Below, one piece after another: positions 35,301-45,462 of a stretch of 64,000 nucleotides of DNA (positions are counted from its first letter, which is position 1; every line of letters starts with the position of its first letter). The DNA comes from Hyalangium gracile (GTDB lineage: Bacteria; Myxococcota; Myxococcia; Myxococcales; Myxococcaceae), in NCBI RefSeq assembly GCF_020103725.1, contig NZ_JAHXBG010000037.1, forward strand, positions 1 to 64,000, read 5' to 3'. Under the pieces are notes generated by a model. The model saw nothing but the letters and a program-made list of their open reading frames with translations, had not been told where the DNA came from and did not search any database. The position numbers and the translations under genes are program-made.

Positions 35301-36572
35301 ATGGGCATCCACCTGCTGAGCCGGGCCTTCCCGTGGATCCTCCGGCCGGTGCCGGCCCACAAGCTGGCCCTCTTCATCAAGCAGCTCAACACGCTCATCT
35401 CGCTGATCAAGATCTACTACTTCGTGGATCTGTCCAAGCTCACCTGGGCCACCCTGGTGTCGCTCAACATGGCCGAGCGCTCCCGCACGGACTACGGGCT
35501 GAGCCAGGCCAGCGGCTACTACGCCACCATGCTCTTTGGCGCCGGGCTGCTGAAGCGCTCGCTGCGCTACCTGACGCGGGCGCTGGAGTTCGGCAAGCGC
35601 TCGCGCGACGTGGTGGCGGAGGGCATCGCGCTCAGCCGCCTGGGCATCAACGCCCTGTTCAACAACGATCCGGAGCGGGCCGCCAGGCTGGAGGAAGAGG
35701 CCATGGCCATGCTCCGCGCGGCGGGCGAGCGCTGGGAGGTGCAGACCGCGACCATGATCGTCGCCACCAGCCACTTCACCTCCGGGCGCTTCGAGATCGC
35801 CGAGAAGTACTACCGGGACATGGGGGCGCTGGGCGTGGAGCTCAACGCGCTGATGCACCAGGGCTGGTCCCACGCCTGGGTGCCCATGTGCCGCTACCTG
35901 CGAGGCGACGGCGACGTGGCCGAGCTGTGCGCGGAGGTGGAGAAGGGGCTGAACATCAGCATCCAGGTGGATGATCTGGCCAACCAGTGCGCGGCGCTCA
36001 ACCACCTGGCCAACATCTCCGTGCGCGAGCACCGGGTGGAGGAGGCCGCGCAGGTGGCCGTGCGCGCCTTCAAGACGTTGTGGAAGTACCAGGTGCTCGT
36101 GCCGTTCCTGCAGATCGGCCTGGTGGACGCGGCGGAGGCCGCGCTCTTCGCGCTGGAGGAGGGCGCCACCTCGGTGCCGCGCGCGAAGCTCCTGCGCATC
36201 GTCCGGCTTGCCACCTTCAAGGCGCGGGCCCTGTCGCGCATCTACCCGTACCTGAAGGGGCCCTCGCTTCGGGTGACGGCGCGGGCCCTGAAGCTGCGCA
36301 AGGGCCTGGGCGCCGCCGAGCCCGTCTTCCTGGAGGCCATCTCCGTGCTGGAGAAGGGGCCCAACCGCTGGGAGCTGGGCGTGGCGTGCTTCGACGCGGC
36401 CGTCGCCCTGCCGCACCGCCGCTCGCAGCTGCTCGCGCGGGCCCGGGAGATCTTCACCGCCATCGGCGCCAAGGCCGAGCTGCGCCGCGTGCAGCGGATG
36501 ATGCCGCTGCTCGCCTCCCCCATGGCGCTGGCTCCCTCCACCTCCGCCTCAACTGAGCCGCTGCGGCTCTAG
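32304..36572 (+). CDS. Soluble-adenylyl-cyclase-like protein: tandem cyclase domains, ATPase and TPR region
   Basis: A 1422-residue cytosolic protein. Cyclase domain 1 (about 38-200) has both metal aspartates, D44 in LLDIAGFT and D94 in FAGDSV, but no NxxxR pair. Domain 2 (about 262-435) lacks both aspartates (R270, N315) but has MPDFTDKGN and NIAAR (N384, R388). Together they should build one active site, as in mammalian ADCY10. An AAA/NACHT-like ATPase follows with Walker A GEAGIGKS (481-488) and LLFFEDLHWAD, then about 700 residues of TPR-like helices. The GTG at 32304 follows a G-rich site. The likely product is cAMP; regulators are unknown. The 3' end overlaps the opposing gene by 24 bp. 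Confidence 0.9.
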   Translation: MNERMTLASLAPYVPAAIVRRLAQLGEAPLPPVEPARGASLLLDIAGFTPIVVSLSGAGPRGIDALQRLLSSYFTEMIEGIRDYGGDIYQFAGDSVLALFESERGETDADVVRRAAVCGTHVQKKLARFGSLELLGQRFTLSSRIGVGFGECHRIILGEQEQWLQSGLIGQPLEQTVAAEKKAAGGEVILSREARALLASDAEGEARDGFLRYLPPVHPTPLPPRPLPVGGARALGQCALLLHPELLRKVITTHQGFAGDFRDITCVFVRVGTQHSHADAEAFVREMNAFFTFAQKESSAHRGVLLMPDFTDKGNVLYFVFGAPTAQQNKELLACHFAKKLLHGLAMFPFIEDLRIGVATGPAYWGEMGAPSRKGYWALGEVVNIAARLMAHAKEPGVQVDANTQRKVHHEFSTLHVEDAKLKGVSRVVPVYRVQTESRQVRSLLIKGQGEIVGRRKELDTLRQAVEESIAGAGRVCVISGEAGIGKSRLSSRLVELAEAHGAFTLYGICYSYETFTPYFPWKEVLVQLFQLREGDGPEARLERIRRVFEGLEGVGPEWVPVLAGIMGLPVVEDELTASLDARQKNQQVFHIIHQLLVRVSEVTPLLLFFEDLHWADRISLDLIEYVAARIAPLRKTLLVTMRPGDALRSLYDLDTFRLVELSQLDEEDTRELLRLHLKLSPPNTALEDMLMAKVQGNPFFIESLVEGLVEEGHLEESTAGGRVLRRSLQSIRIPDSIQDVVLNRIDLLPELEKLIVKVASVVGRIFSLDAVHALLPEGIDLDEAKRAMAALTGLGMILLEMEEPYTCLFKHIVIRDVAYNTLLVSGREDLHRRLARFLEEKAADTVVKPAGILAYHYLAGNDEAKGLEYTLMAARAAKRQYANEEAIHHYNKALEVLSTSETLDRAVVLEDTRQVMLELAQTLLQDGNYDAAIQMFEQRLSEEDAADLRAEIHVGLGRAFQEKGATGRAIQELESALKLMGRAPPRTQAGLVLRTAFNMGIHLLSRAFPWILRPVPAHKLALFIKQLNTLISLIKIYYFVDLSKLTWATLVSLNMAERSRTDYGLSQASGYYATMLFGAGLLKRSLRYLTRALEFGKRSRDVVAEGIALSRLGINALFNNDPERAARLEEEAMAMLRAAGERWEVQTATMIVATSHFTSGRFEIAEKYYRDMGALGVELNALMHQGWSHAWVPMCRYLRGDGDVAELCAEVEKGLNISIQVDDLANQCAALNHLANISVREHRVEEAAQVAVRAFKTLWKYQVLVPFLQIGLVDAAEAALFALEEGATSVPRAKLLRIVRLATFKARALSRIYPYLKGPSLRVTARALKLRKGLGAAEPVFLEAISVLEKGPNRWELGVACFDAAVALPHRRSQLLARAREIFTAIGAKAELRRVQRMMPLLASPMALAPSTSASTEPLRL

Positions 36573-37964
36573 CCCCAGCTTCGCCATCTGCTGGGCGTCC
36601 CAGTCCTCGAGGGCATCCAGGCCCGCGATGTAGCGGCGCGCCTTGTTGCGCAGCGGGTTGCGGATGCTGAGGATCTCCGGCCCGGAGAAGAGGATCGTCG
36701 TCTTGTAGCGCGGCATGGCGCTCATGGTGAGCTTGGACCAGTAGTGCCGGGCCACGTTGGGCAGGCTGCCCAGGGTGTTGCACAGCCGGGTGAAGTGCTC
36801 CACCACCTCCGAGGGGTGGAGGTTCTTCGGGCGGTGGCACAGGGTGTAGCCGTCATAGTCCCGGCTGATGGTGCCCGGCAGCAGGCGCCCCGCCGCGTGC
36901 AGCTCCCGGAAGAAGGGCGTCTCCGGGTACGGGCTGACGATGCCCAGGAACGTCACCGAGAAGTACTTCAGGTCGGCCAGGTACTCCGGCAGCTTGACCA
37001 GGTACTCGTTGGTGTCTCCGTCCGCGCCGACGATCAATCCGAACGAGAGCAGGATGCCGGCGGAGAAGACGCGCTGGATGACGGCGTCCACCTCGGACAG
37101 CTTGTTCTGGCCCTTGTTCATCGCCTTGATGGAGTCCGGGTTGAGCGACTCCAGGCCGGTATAGATGTAGCGGCAGCCGGAGCGCGCCATCAGCTTCACC
37201 AGCGCCTCGTCCTTGAGGACGTTGAAGGTGAGCGCGCAGCCCCACGTCATCTTCAGCGGCAGCAGCGCCTCGCACAGCTCCCGCAGGTACTTGGGCGAGC
37301 CGCCCAGGTTGTTGTCCAGGAAGATGAACGACTTGCTCATGAGCCCCATGAAGTTGGGGTTCCACACCATGCGCGTCTTGATCTCGTCGATGACCTGGGG
37401 AATGGGACGGTAGCGGTACTTCTCGTGCCCGGTGAGCACGCAGAAGTTGCACGTGAAGGGGCAGCCGCGCGACGCCTCGATGCCCGGCAGCCGCACCTTG
37501 TTGCTGCTGAAGTCGATGAGATCGTACCGGTACGGCTGGATGGAGGCCGCCCCGAGCGAGGGCAGGCTGTAGCGCTTCTGGAGCTGGCCCTTCTCGAAGT
37601 CCTGGATCAGCGCGGGCACGTTGGGCTCGGGCTCGCCGGTGATGATGGCGTCGAAGTACCGGGCGGCGTCGTCGGCGAAGTGGCCCGCGTGGCGCCCGCC
37701 GGCCACCGTCGTCATCCCCCGCTGGCGGAACAGCGTGGAGAGCACCTTGGTGTGCTCGTAGTACGAGTGCAGATAGGAGAAGAAGACCAGATCCCAGTGG
37801 CGATCCAGCGGGATGTCCGTCTCCTTCTCGTTGAAGATCTCGATCTCGGCGTGCGGAGGGCAGAGTCCGGCAATCAGCTCGGGCACCGCCGACTGCATGA
37901 TGGAAGGCTCTTTGACGCGCTGACGCGTGGGGTGGGTGTACGTGGCGATGATGGCTATACGCAT
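36549..37964 (-). CDS. B12-binding-domain radical SAM protein
   Basis: A 471-residue enzyme. Residues 1-130 have a cobalamin-binding-like Rossmann fold (VFFSYLHSYYEH, TVAGGRHAGHF, IITGEPEPNV), though the DxHxxG cobalamin motif is not obvious. The radical SAM core follows with C168, C172 and C175 in CPFTCNFC, then GLESLNPDSIKAMNKGQNK typical of the B12/SAM class. These enzymes modify lipids, cofactors or natural products, often by methylation; the substrate is unknown here. It starts at the ATG at 37964; a longer open frame upstream lacks homology-like sequence. It lies 89 bp after the desaturase stop on the same strand, so a lipid-related job is a reasonable inference. Confidence 0.88.
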   Translation of the reverse strand: MRIAIIATYTHPTRQRVKEPSIMQSAVPELIAGLCPPHAEIEIFNEKETDIPLDRHWDLVFFSYLHSYYEHTKVLSTLFRQRGMTTVAGGRHAGHFADDAARYFDAIITGEPEPNVPALIQDFEKGQLQKRYSLPSLGAASIQPYRYDLIDFSSNKVRLPGIEASRGCPFTCNFCVLTGHEKYRYRPIPQVIDEIKTRMVWNPNFMGLMSKSFIFLDNNLGGSPKYLRELCEALLPLKMTWGCALTFNVLKDEALVKLMARSGCRYIYTGLESLNPDSIKAMNKGQNKLSEVDAVIQRVFSAGILLSFGLIVGADGDTNEYLVKLPEYLADLKYFSVTFLGIVSPYPETPFFRELHAAGRLLPGTISRDYDGYTLCHRPKNLHPSEVVEHFTRLCNTLGSLPNVARHYWSKLTMSAMPRYKTTILFSGPEILSIRNPLRNKARRYIAGLDALEDWDAQQMAKLGLEPQRLS

Positions 37965-38053
37965 AGTGGGGTGATGCAGGGTCAGGCATCGGCCAGGGGC
38001 ACCGGGCGGCCCCTGGCTCACGGCTCGCGCTCTCGCGCACCCGCTGCCGGGTG

Positions 38054-38896
38054 TCAGGTCGTGCCGCGGGCCTCGCCCTCGCGCCGGGTGGGCACGCGCA
38101 CGTCCCAGGCCAGCCCGAGCAGCTCCAGCAGGCGGATGAAGAGCCAGCCTGGATCCCACTGCCACCACGTCCAGCCGTGACGCGCCGAGGCCGGGTAGGC
38201 ATGGTGGTTGTTGTGCCAGCCCTCACCCAGGGCGAGCACGCTCACCCACCACACGTTGGTGCTCTGGTCTCGCGTCGCGTTGGGCCGTCCTCCCAGCCTC
38301 GGCAGGTGGCTGGCCGAGTTGACCAGGTAGGTGCTGTGCATCCAGCTCACCATGGGCAGGAAGAAGCAGGCGGGCAGCGCCTCCCAGCCCAGCACGAAGC
38401 CCAGCACCACCACCGTCACCACCTGGGGCACCAGCCGGTAGCGCAGCAGCCAGTGGTAGTAGCGGTGCTCGACGATGTCGCGGCACCACGTCTTCCAGTC
38501 CTCCGCGCCCGTGGAGTCGTCGTCGAGGATCCACCCCAGGTGGGCGTACCAGAAGCCGCGCTGGGGCGAGTGGATGTCCCCCGGGGCATCCGAGTGGGCG
38601 TGGTGGATGCGGTGGGTGGCCGCCCAGAGCAGGGGGCTGCCCTGGCCGGTGAGCATGGCCACGGTGACGAGCGCGTACTCCACCCAGCGCGGGCAGTCGA
38701 AGGCGTGGTGGCAGATGCGCCGGTGCAGGCCGACCGTGGTGCCCAGGCCGATGCTCACGTACACGCACAGTGCGATGGGCAGCGCATACGGTGGCACCGG
38801 GAGGAAGAACGCGGATGCCGCCAGGGCATGAACCACCACCAGATAGGCGACGACGAGCTTGTTGATGCGGGGACGCGGAGCAGAAGTGTCAGCCAT
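38054..38896 (-). CDS. Membrane acyl-CoA/fatty acid desaturase (delta-9 type)
   Basis: A 280-residue di-iron membrane enzyme. Three histidine boxes are intact: H58-x4-H63-H64 (HRRICHH), H95-x2-H98-H99 (HRIHHAH) and H228-x2-H231-H232 (HNNHH). Four hydrophobic segments surround them, as in stearoyl-CoA desaturases. It introduces a cis double bond into an acyl chain using O2 and an electron donor; no ferredoxin or reductase gene is adjacent. The start at MADTSAP (38896) fits the family length. It is divergent from a histidine kinase gene across 221 bp, so control by that two-component pair is possible but unproven. Confidence 0.92.
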   Translation of the reverse strand: MADTSAPRPRINKLVVAYLVVVHALAASAFFLPVPPYALPIALCVYVSIGLGTTVGLHRRICHHAFDCPRWVEYALVTVAMLTGQGSPLLWAATHRIHHAHSDAPGDIHSPQRGFWYAHLGWILDDDSTGAEDWKTWCRDIVEHRYYHWLLRYRLVPQVVTVVVLGFVLGWEALPACFFLPMVSWMHSTYLVNSASHLPRLGGRPNATRDQSTNVWWVSVLALGEGWHNNHHAYPASARHGWTWWQWDPGWLFIRLLELLGLAWDVRVPTRREGEARGTT

Positions 38897-39117
38897 GGCA
38901 CACGGCGGGTAGGTGGGTGCCCTACCGAACTTAGCCCGATTTGCGTGCCGTTGTAAGGTTTCCGCCCCACGGGCCCTGGCAAAATGCGTGGGCGGCAGTG
39001 GCAACCTGCCACGCTGGCGCAGTCCGCGAGCGGAGGGCGCTCGGGCGTCCGTGTGGGTGCGCAAGTTGCTAGGAGGGGGAACGCGGCCCGCGAGCGGGGC
39101 GTTGAGCGGTCCAAGCC

Positions 39118-41224
39118 ATGCGCCACACCCTCGTCCCCATCCTGCTGCTGTGCGTCGCGCTGGTCAGCGTGGGAGTGGGCGTGGTCGCCGTCATCCAGCG
39201 CAGCCGCGCGGAGCTGGTGCAGCAGTTCGCCCGGGATCGCCAGGCGCAGCTCGACGAGGCGACGCGGGGCGTCGTGGAGGCGCTGGAGGATGTGAGCGAG
39301 GACCTGCTCTTCGCCGGAGAGCTGCTCTCCCAGCCAGGCACCTCGGGGGAGCACCGGCGCGAGCTGCGGGCGCTGCTGGAGGTGATCGGCCAGTACAAGG
39401 TCATCGCCGCGTATGACGCGGCGGGCGTCGAGCAGCTGCGGCTGGTGGATCGCCGGGCCGACCCCGTGGTGGCGCAGGGGCGGTTCTTCCCGGAGCTGGG
39501 GGAGACGGCACGCCGGGCGCTCGAGCGTCCTCCGGGAAGCATCACCAGCTCGCCCCCGCTCGGTGGTGGGGAGGGCGGCTGGCTGCGCATCCTGGCCACC
39601 GCCATCCCGGCGGAGGAAGGGCGGGCCCGAGGCGCGGTGGCGGTCCTGGTGGACACGCAGTCCCTGTTTGCCCCGCTGCGCATCATCACCTCGGAGTCCG
39701 AGGCACGCCTGCTCCTCATCGGCGCGCACGGAAGGGCCAGCCCGGCGAGCGACGCGGGGCTGGTGAGCTGGTACCAGCGGCTGGAGGCGGAGCCAGGGCT
39801 CGTGCCCACGTATGCCTCGCTGGCGGAGAAGATGCGGGCCGGCGAGCGCGGCACGCTGTTGTTCCAGGAGCAGGAGGCGGAGCGACTGGGCATGGGGAGG
39901 GCGGAGGCGGTGGCCGTCTTCACCTCCATCCCGCTCAAGGGAGGCAGCCACTGGTCCGCCGCCACGCTGGTGTCCACGATCGCGCTGCGCTCCCACGAGC
40001 GGGGCCTCATCATGCGGCTGTCGCTGGCGGCCCTGCTGGTGACGGTGTTCCTCCTGGCCTTCGGGGTGTACGTCTTCCTGGCCCAGCGCCGGGCGGTGGC
40101 CCTGCGGGAGAGCCGCCGGCACGCGGATCGGCTCGCGCACCTGCACGACAAGACGCAGAAGATCCTCGACAACATCCCCACGGGGGTGCTGGCGCTCACG
40201 GAGCAGGGCCGCATCAGCGCGGTGAACCAGGTCCTGCGCTCGCGGATGCCGTCGAGTGTCGTCGGAGCCCCGCTCGCGGCGGCCTTCCCCCAGGCCTCCG
40301 AGCCGGTGATGACCCGCCTGAGGGAGCTGGTGGAGGCCGCCACCCGCGAGGCCCGGGTGCGCAGCCTGCTGGGCGAGCCGCTCGCGCTCTTCGGCGAGGA
40401 GGGGCAGTACAGCATCCACGCCGTGCCGCTGGAGGCGAGGGATCCGGAGGTGCGGGCGCTCCTCGTGGTCGAGGACCTCAGCAACATCCGCGCCCTGGAG
40501 ACGCAGCTGCTGCGCGCCGAGAAGTTCGCGACCGTGGGCGTGCTCGCCGCGGGCATCGCGCACGAGATTGGAACGCCGCTGGGCGTGGTGCGGGGCCGGG
40601 CCGAGTACGTGCTCGGGAAGCTGGGGGCCGCCCACCCCCAGGCGGCCGGCGTCGGCGTCATCATCGAGCAGATCGATCGGGTGAGCCGGACCATCCGGCA
40701 GCTGCTCGACTTCTCGCGGCTCCAGCCGGCGGCGGTGAGCCCCGTGGCCATCGGGCCGATGATTCGAGACGTGAGCGAGCTGCTCCGCCTGGAGGCCGAG
40801 CGACGTCAGGTGCGCATCGAGTGGGAGCTGCCCGAGGGGCTGCCCGCGATCGCCGCCGATCCGGACCAGCTCCAGCAGGTGCTCGTCAACCTGACCCTCA
40901 ACGCCTGTGATGCGTGCGGCGCGGGAGGCCGCGTCCGGCTGAGCGCGGCGGCGCCGGACGGCTCGTCCGCGGGGGCGTGGGGGTTCGTGACGCTCACCGT
41001 CGAGGATGACGGGTGTGGCATTCCCCCCGAGAGCCTCAACCAGGTGTTCGATCCCTTCTTCACGACGAAGAAGCGGGGGCAGGGGACGGGGCTGGGCCTG
41101 ACGGTGGTGGCCCACGTGGTGCGCAACCACGGGGGCCGGGTGGAGCTGGAGAGCGAGCCCGGCCGAGGCACCCGCGTCACCGTGCTCTGGCCCGCGACAG
41201 GGCCCATGGCGACCGAGGAGCGAC

Positions 41225-41235
<11 letters not shown>
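39118..41235 (+). CDS. Membrane sensor histidine kinase
   Basis: A 705-residue kinase with TM1 at about 6-26, an extracytoplasmic sensor region to about 295, TM2 at about 300-322, a PAS-like domain at about 345-460, a DHp helix with phospho-acceptor His482 (AHEIGTPLG), and a GHKL ATPase with N-box NLTLNACDACG, DDGCGIPP and GQGTGLGLTVV. The NtrB/ZraS-like DHp pairs naturally with the sigma-54 activator encoded next, whose start overlaps this gene by 11 bp. The signal is unknown. Confidence 0.95.
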
Positions 41236-42598
<1,363 letters not shown>

Positions 42599-42685
42599 GG
42601 TGGCGCGATACCAGGGTGGACGGCTCGGGCGCGGGCCTTCCCGAGGGAGGGCGAGGGCGGCATGTGCGTTGCTTGAGAGCAGGGC

Positions 42686-43216
42686 ATGCGCACCTTCCTC
42701 CTTCCCCTGACGCTGCTCGCGATGGGCGCGAGCGCCTGTGCCACGAAGTCCGCGGCCACGGTCTCCTCTGACGACATGGCCTCGGCGAACACGCCGGCTC
42801 GCTCCGAGCCGGTCAAGCCGCCGCCGCCTGCTCCGAAGGAGGTGGCCGAGCTGCCCCGGCTGGACTTCGGACCCATCTACTACGAGCTCGACTCGGCGAC
42901 CCTGCGGCCCGAGTCGCGAGCGCTGCTCGAGCGTGTCGCGGAGGCGCTGCGGCCGCGCTCCGAGGCACTGGTGGCGATCTCCGGACACACCTGCGAGCTG
43001 GGCACCACCGAGTACAACCTGGCGCTGGGCCAGCGCCGGGCCGCGGCGGCGAAGGACTACCTGGTGAAGCTCGGCGTGGAGCGGGATCGCATCTCGATCA
43101 TGTCCTACGGCGAGGAGCGCCCGGCGGAGTCGGGCAGCGGCGAGAGCGTCTGGTCCCGGAACCGCCGCAGCGAGTTCTCGGTCTCCGTGGCCCACGCGCG
43201 GGCGACGGGCCACTGA
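42686..43216 (+). CDS. OmpA-family peptidoglycan-associated lipoprotein
   Basis: A 176-residue protein with a signal ending near Cys18 (GASAC, a slightly atypical lipobox) and an OmpA C-terminal domain: LDFGPIYYELDSATLRPESR, VAISGHTCELGTTEYNLALG, RRAAAAKDYLVKLG and ISIMSYGEERP. It should link the outer membrane to peptidoglycan, Pal-like but without tol genes nearby. It is the first gene of a four-gene unit ending with nhaA (gaps 2, -8 and 25 bp). Confidence 0.9.
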   Translation: MRTFLLPLTLLAMGASACATKSAATVSSDDMASANTPARSEPVKPPPPAPKEVAELPRLDFGPIYYELDSATLRPESRALLERVAEALRPRSEALVAISGHTCELGTTEYNLALGQRRAAAAKDYLVKLGVERDRISIMSYGEERPAESGSGESVWSRNRRSEFSVSVAHARATGH

Positions 43217-43218
43217 TC

Positions 43219-43632
43219 GTGGCGACGGGACAGGCTGGCCACGCGCTGCTGCTGGGCGCTGACGACTCGCTCGCCGAGCTCCTCTCCGACGTGCTCGCGG
43301 AGGTGGGGATCTCCCTGCACGTGGGGGAGGAGCGCTCCGCCCGCCCGGATCTCGTGCTCGTCCAGGTCGAGCGAGGCGAGGGCATCCTGAACGCGCTGCA
43401 GCTGGCTCGGGATGGCACCTACCCGGCGCCTGTCTTCATCCTGCTCCCGTTCGCCGATGACAGGCTCATGCAGCGCGCGCTGCGGCTGGGCGCTCGAGGG
43501 TGCTTCGCGCTGGGGCAGCCGCTCGAGGGGCTGAGGCAGATGCTGCTCGCGGCGCTCCCGGCTTCCGGCAGGGCCGCGACCCCTTCGGCCCCCCGACGCA
43601 GGACTCCGCCTCCCGGGAGGTACGATGAGTGA
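43219..43632 (+). CDS. Degenerate response-regulator receiver domain protein
   Basis: A 137-residue single receiver-like domain followed by a Pro/Arg tail. The fold pattern is clear (HALLLGADDSLAELLSDVL, DLVLVQVERGEGILNAL, APVFILLP, ARGCFALGQPLEGL) and the acidic pair D15/D16 remains. The phospho-acceptor position holds Gln49 and the conserved lysine is replaced by Gln in LGQPLE, so phosphorylation is not expected. It probably acts as a protein-interaction module. It starts at GTG two bases after the OmpA gene and overlaps the next gene by eight bases. Confidence 0.75.
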   Translation: MATGQAGHALLLGADDSLAELLSDVLAEVGISLHVGEERSARPDLVLVQVERGEGILNALQLARDGTYPAPVFILLPFADDRLMQRALRLGARGCFALGQPLEGLRQMLLAALPASGRAATPSAPRRRTPPPGRYDE

Positions 43633-44059
43633 CTTCGAGCGGGAGACCACGCTCTTCGAGGATCAGGGCGTGCTCGTCACGAGCGAGCGGGTAGTCGCCG
43701 AGGGGCGCACATGGCCGCTCCGAGAGGTGGAAGGTGTGGACTCCATCCGCCGCGGCCCACGCATGTTTCCGTGGCTGATGACCTTGATGGGAGGCCTGGT
43801 CGTGGGGCTGCCCATGCTCCTGTCGGCCATGGCGAGTCCGAGCGCTCGGGGCGGTGAGCTCTACGAGCTGGCCCTGGCGCTGGCGGGGGCGGCCATCTTC
43901 GGCTCGATCGCCGCGCTCCTGCTGATGGGGGACACATACTGGCTCGTGTTGCGGATGCGGCAGAGTGAGGGTCGGGTTCTCCGCAGTCGGGACCCGCAGC
44001 GAATCTCACACCTGGTGGCGGTGGTAGCGCGGGCGGTGGCGGCGCGGCAGCGGACTTGA
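43625..44059 (+). CDS. Two-helix membrane protein, DUF6232-like
   Basis: A 144-residue protein: an N-terminal soluble beta segment (QGVLVTSERVVAEGRTWPLREVEGV), two membrane helices at about 49-69 and 80-102 and a basic C-terminus. This arrangement matches small proteins of the DUF6232 type as I recall it. Function is unknown. It lies in the OmpA-pseudo-receiver-nhaA unit and overlaps the preceding gene by eight bases. Confidence 0.6.
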   Translation: MSDFERETTLFEDQGVLVTSERVVAEGRTWPLREVEGVDSIRRGPRMFPWLMTLMGGLVVGLPMLLSAMASPSARGGELYELALALAGAAIFGSIAALLLMGDTYWLVLRMRQSEGRVLRSRDPQRISHLVAVVARAVAARQRT

Positions 44060-44084
44060 ACGGACAGAACAGAGAACGGGAGGA

Positions 44085-45449
44085 GTGGTGGGAGAGCGAG
44101 ATCCAGAGGGCGCCAGGAAGTCGAGCGTCCTCTTCAAGGCCGTGGTGCAGCCGCTGCAGGACTTCTTCCGGCTGGAGGCCGCGAGCGGCATCCTGCTGAT
44201 GTGCTCGGCGGCGATCGCGCTGGGCTGGGCCAACTCGCCGTGGCGTGACAGCTACACGGCGATCTTCGAGGCGCCGCTGACCATCGGCGTGGGAGGAAGC
44301 CAGGTCCACTTCACCGTCCACCACCTCATCAACGATGGGCTGATGGCCCTCTTCTTCTTCGTGGTGGGGATGGAGATCAAGCGGGAGCTCGTCGTGGGCG
44401 AGCTGCGCAGCCTCTCGCGAGCGCTCCTGCCGCTGGTCGCGGCGCTGGGAGGGATGGTGGTGCCCGCGGCCGTCTACGTGCTGCTCAACCGCGATGGGCC
44501 CGGGCTGAAGGGCTGGGCGATTCCCATGGCCACGGACATCGCCTTCTGCATCGGCTGCCTGAGCCTGCTGAAGAAGCGGGTGCCGCACGCGCTGGTGGTC
44601 TTCGTCACGGCGCTGGCCATCTTCGACGACATGGGCGGCATCCTGGTGATCGCCTTCTTCTACGGCTCGGGGCTCCACGTGAGCTGGCTGCTCGGGGCGC
44701 TGGCCGTGACGGTCGGGCTCTTCGTGCTCAACCGGCTGCGCGTGGTCAACGGGCTCGCGTACGGAGTGGGCGGGGTGGCGCTCTGGTACACGCTGCACCA
44801 CGGAGGCATCCACGCCACCATCGCGGGCGTCATCCTGGGGATGATGATCCCGACGCGCGCGCTGCGCTCATCCCTGGAGGTGCTCACGCAGCTCCATGCC
44901 CACACCGAGAACCTCCTGCGCCAGCGTCGCAACGAGGAGCTGGACGACGCGGAGGTGCTGTCCATCGAGGAGCGGATGGAGGACCTGGAGTCGCCACTCA
45001 ACCGGTTCGTGCACCTGCTACACCCCTACGTGGCCTTCGGCATCATGCCGCTGTTCGCGCTGGCGAACTCGGGCGTCTCCCTGGCGGGAGTCGGGCTGGC
45101 GGAGCTGAAGGACCCCATCTCGCTGGGGGCGGCGCTGGGGCTCTTCCTGGGCAAGCAGCTCGGCATCTTCCTCTTCGTGCTGCTCGCGGTGCGCCTGGGG
45201 CTGGCGTCGATGCCGGGGGGCGCCTCGCGGGTGAAGCTCTACGGAGTGGCGGTGATCGCGGGCATCGGCTTCACGGTGGCGCTCTTCATCGCGGGGCTCG
45301 CCTTCCCGGAGCCGAGCATCCTCGATCGCGCGAAGCTGGGAATCCTGATCGGGTCGCTGGTGTCCGGAGTGGTGGGGTACCTCGTCCTCCGGTTCACCTC
45401 GCCCGTGGAGGAGAAGCCCCAGGCGCAGGCCCTTCCGGCTCAGGTCTGA
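44085..45449 (+). CDS. nhaA: Na+/H+ antiporter NhaA
   Basis: A 454-residue inner-membrane antiporter that exchanges protons for sodium. Family blocks are intact: FFFVVGMEIKRELVVGEL, ATDIAFCIGCLSLLKKRVP and VTALAIFDDMGGILVIAFFY, the last with the paired aspartates used for ion and proton binding. About 11-12 membrane segments are seen. Between about residues 255 and 305 is a charged cytosolic loop (QRRNEELDDAEVLSIEERME), longer than in Escherichia coli. GTG codons at 44085 and 44088 are both possible starts, after GGGAGGA. It is the last gene of its unit and convergent with the next gene, 13 bp away. Confidence 0.95.
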   Translation: MVGERDPEGARKSSVLFKAVVQPLQDFFRLEAASGILLMCSAAIALGWANSPWRDSYTAIFEAPLTIGVGGSQVHFTVHHLINDGLMALFFFVVGMEIKRELVVGELRSLSRALLPLVAALGGMVVPAAVYVLLNRDGPGLKGWAIPMATDIAFCIGCLSLLKKRVPHALVVFVTALAIFDDMGGILVIAFFYGSGLHVSWLLGALAVTVGLFVLNRLRVVNGLAYGVGGVALWYTLHHGGIHATIAGVILGMMIPTRALRSSLEVLTQLHAHTENLLRQRRNEELDDAEVLSIEERMEDLESPLNRFVHLLHPYVAFGIMPLFALANSGVSLAGVGLAELKDPISLGAALGLFLGKQLGIFLFVLLAVRLGLASMPGGASRVKLYGVAVIAGIGFTVALFIAGLAFPEPSILDRAKLGILIGSLVSGVVGYLVLRFTSPVEEKPQAQALPAQV

Positions 45450-45462
45450 GGCGCCTCGCGGC

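Noticed and set aside
32328-36416. A 1,362-codon minus-strand open frame opposite the cyclase/ATPase gene
   Set aside because: Same GC-bias artefact. The plus strand carries cyclase, Walker and TPR motifs.
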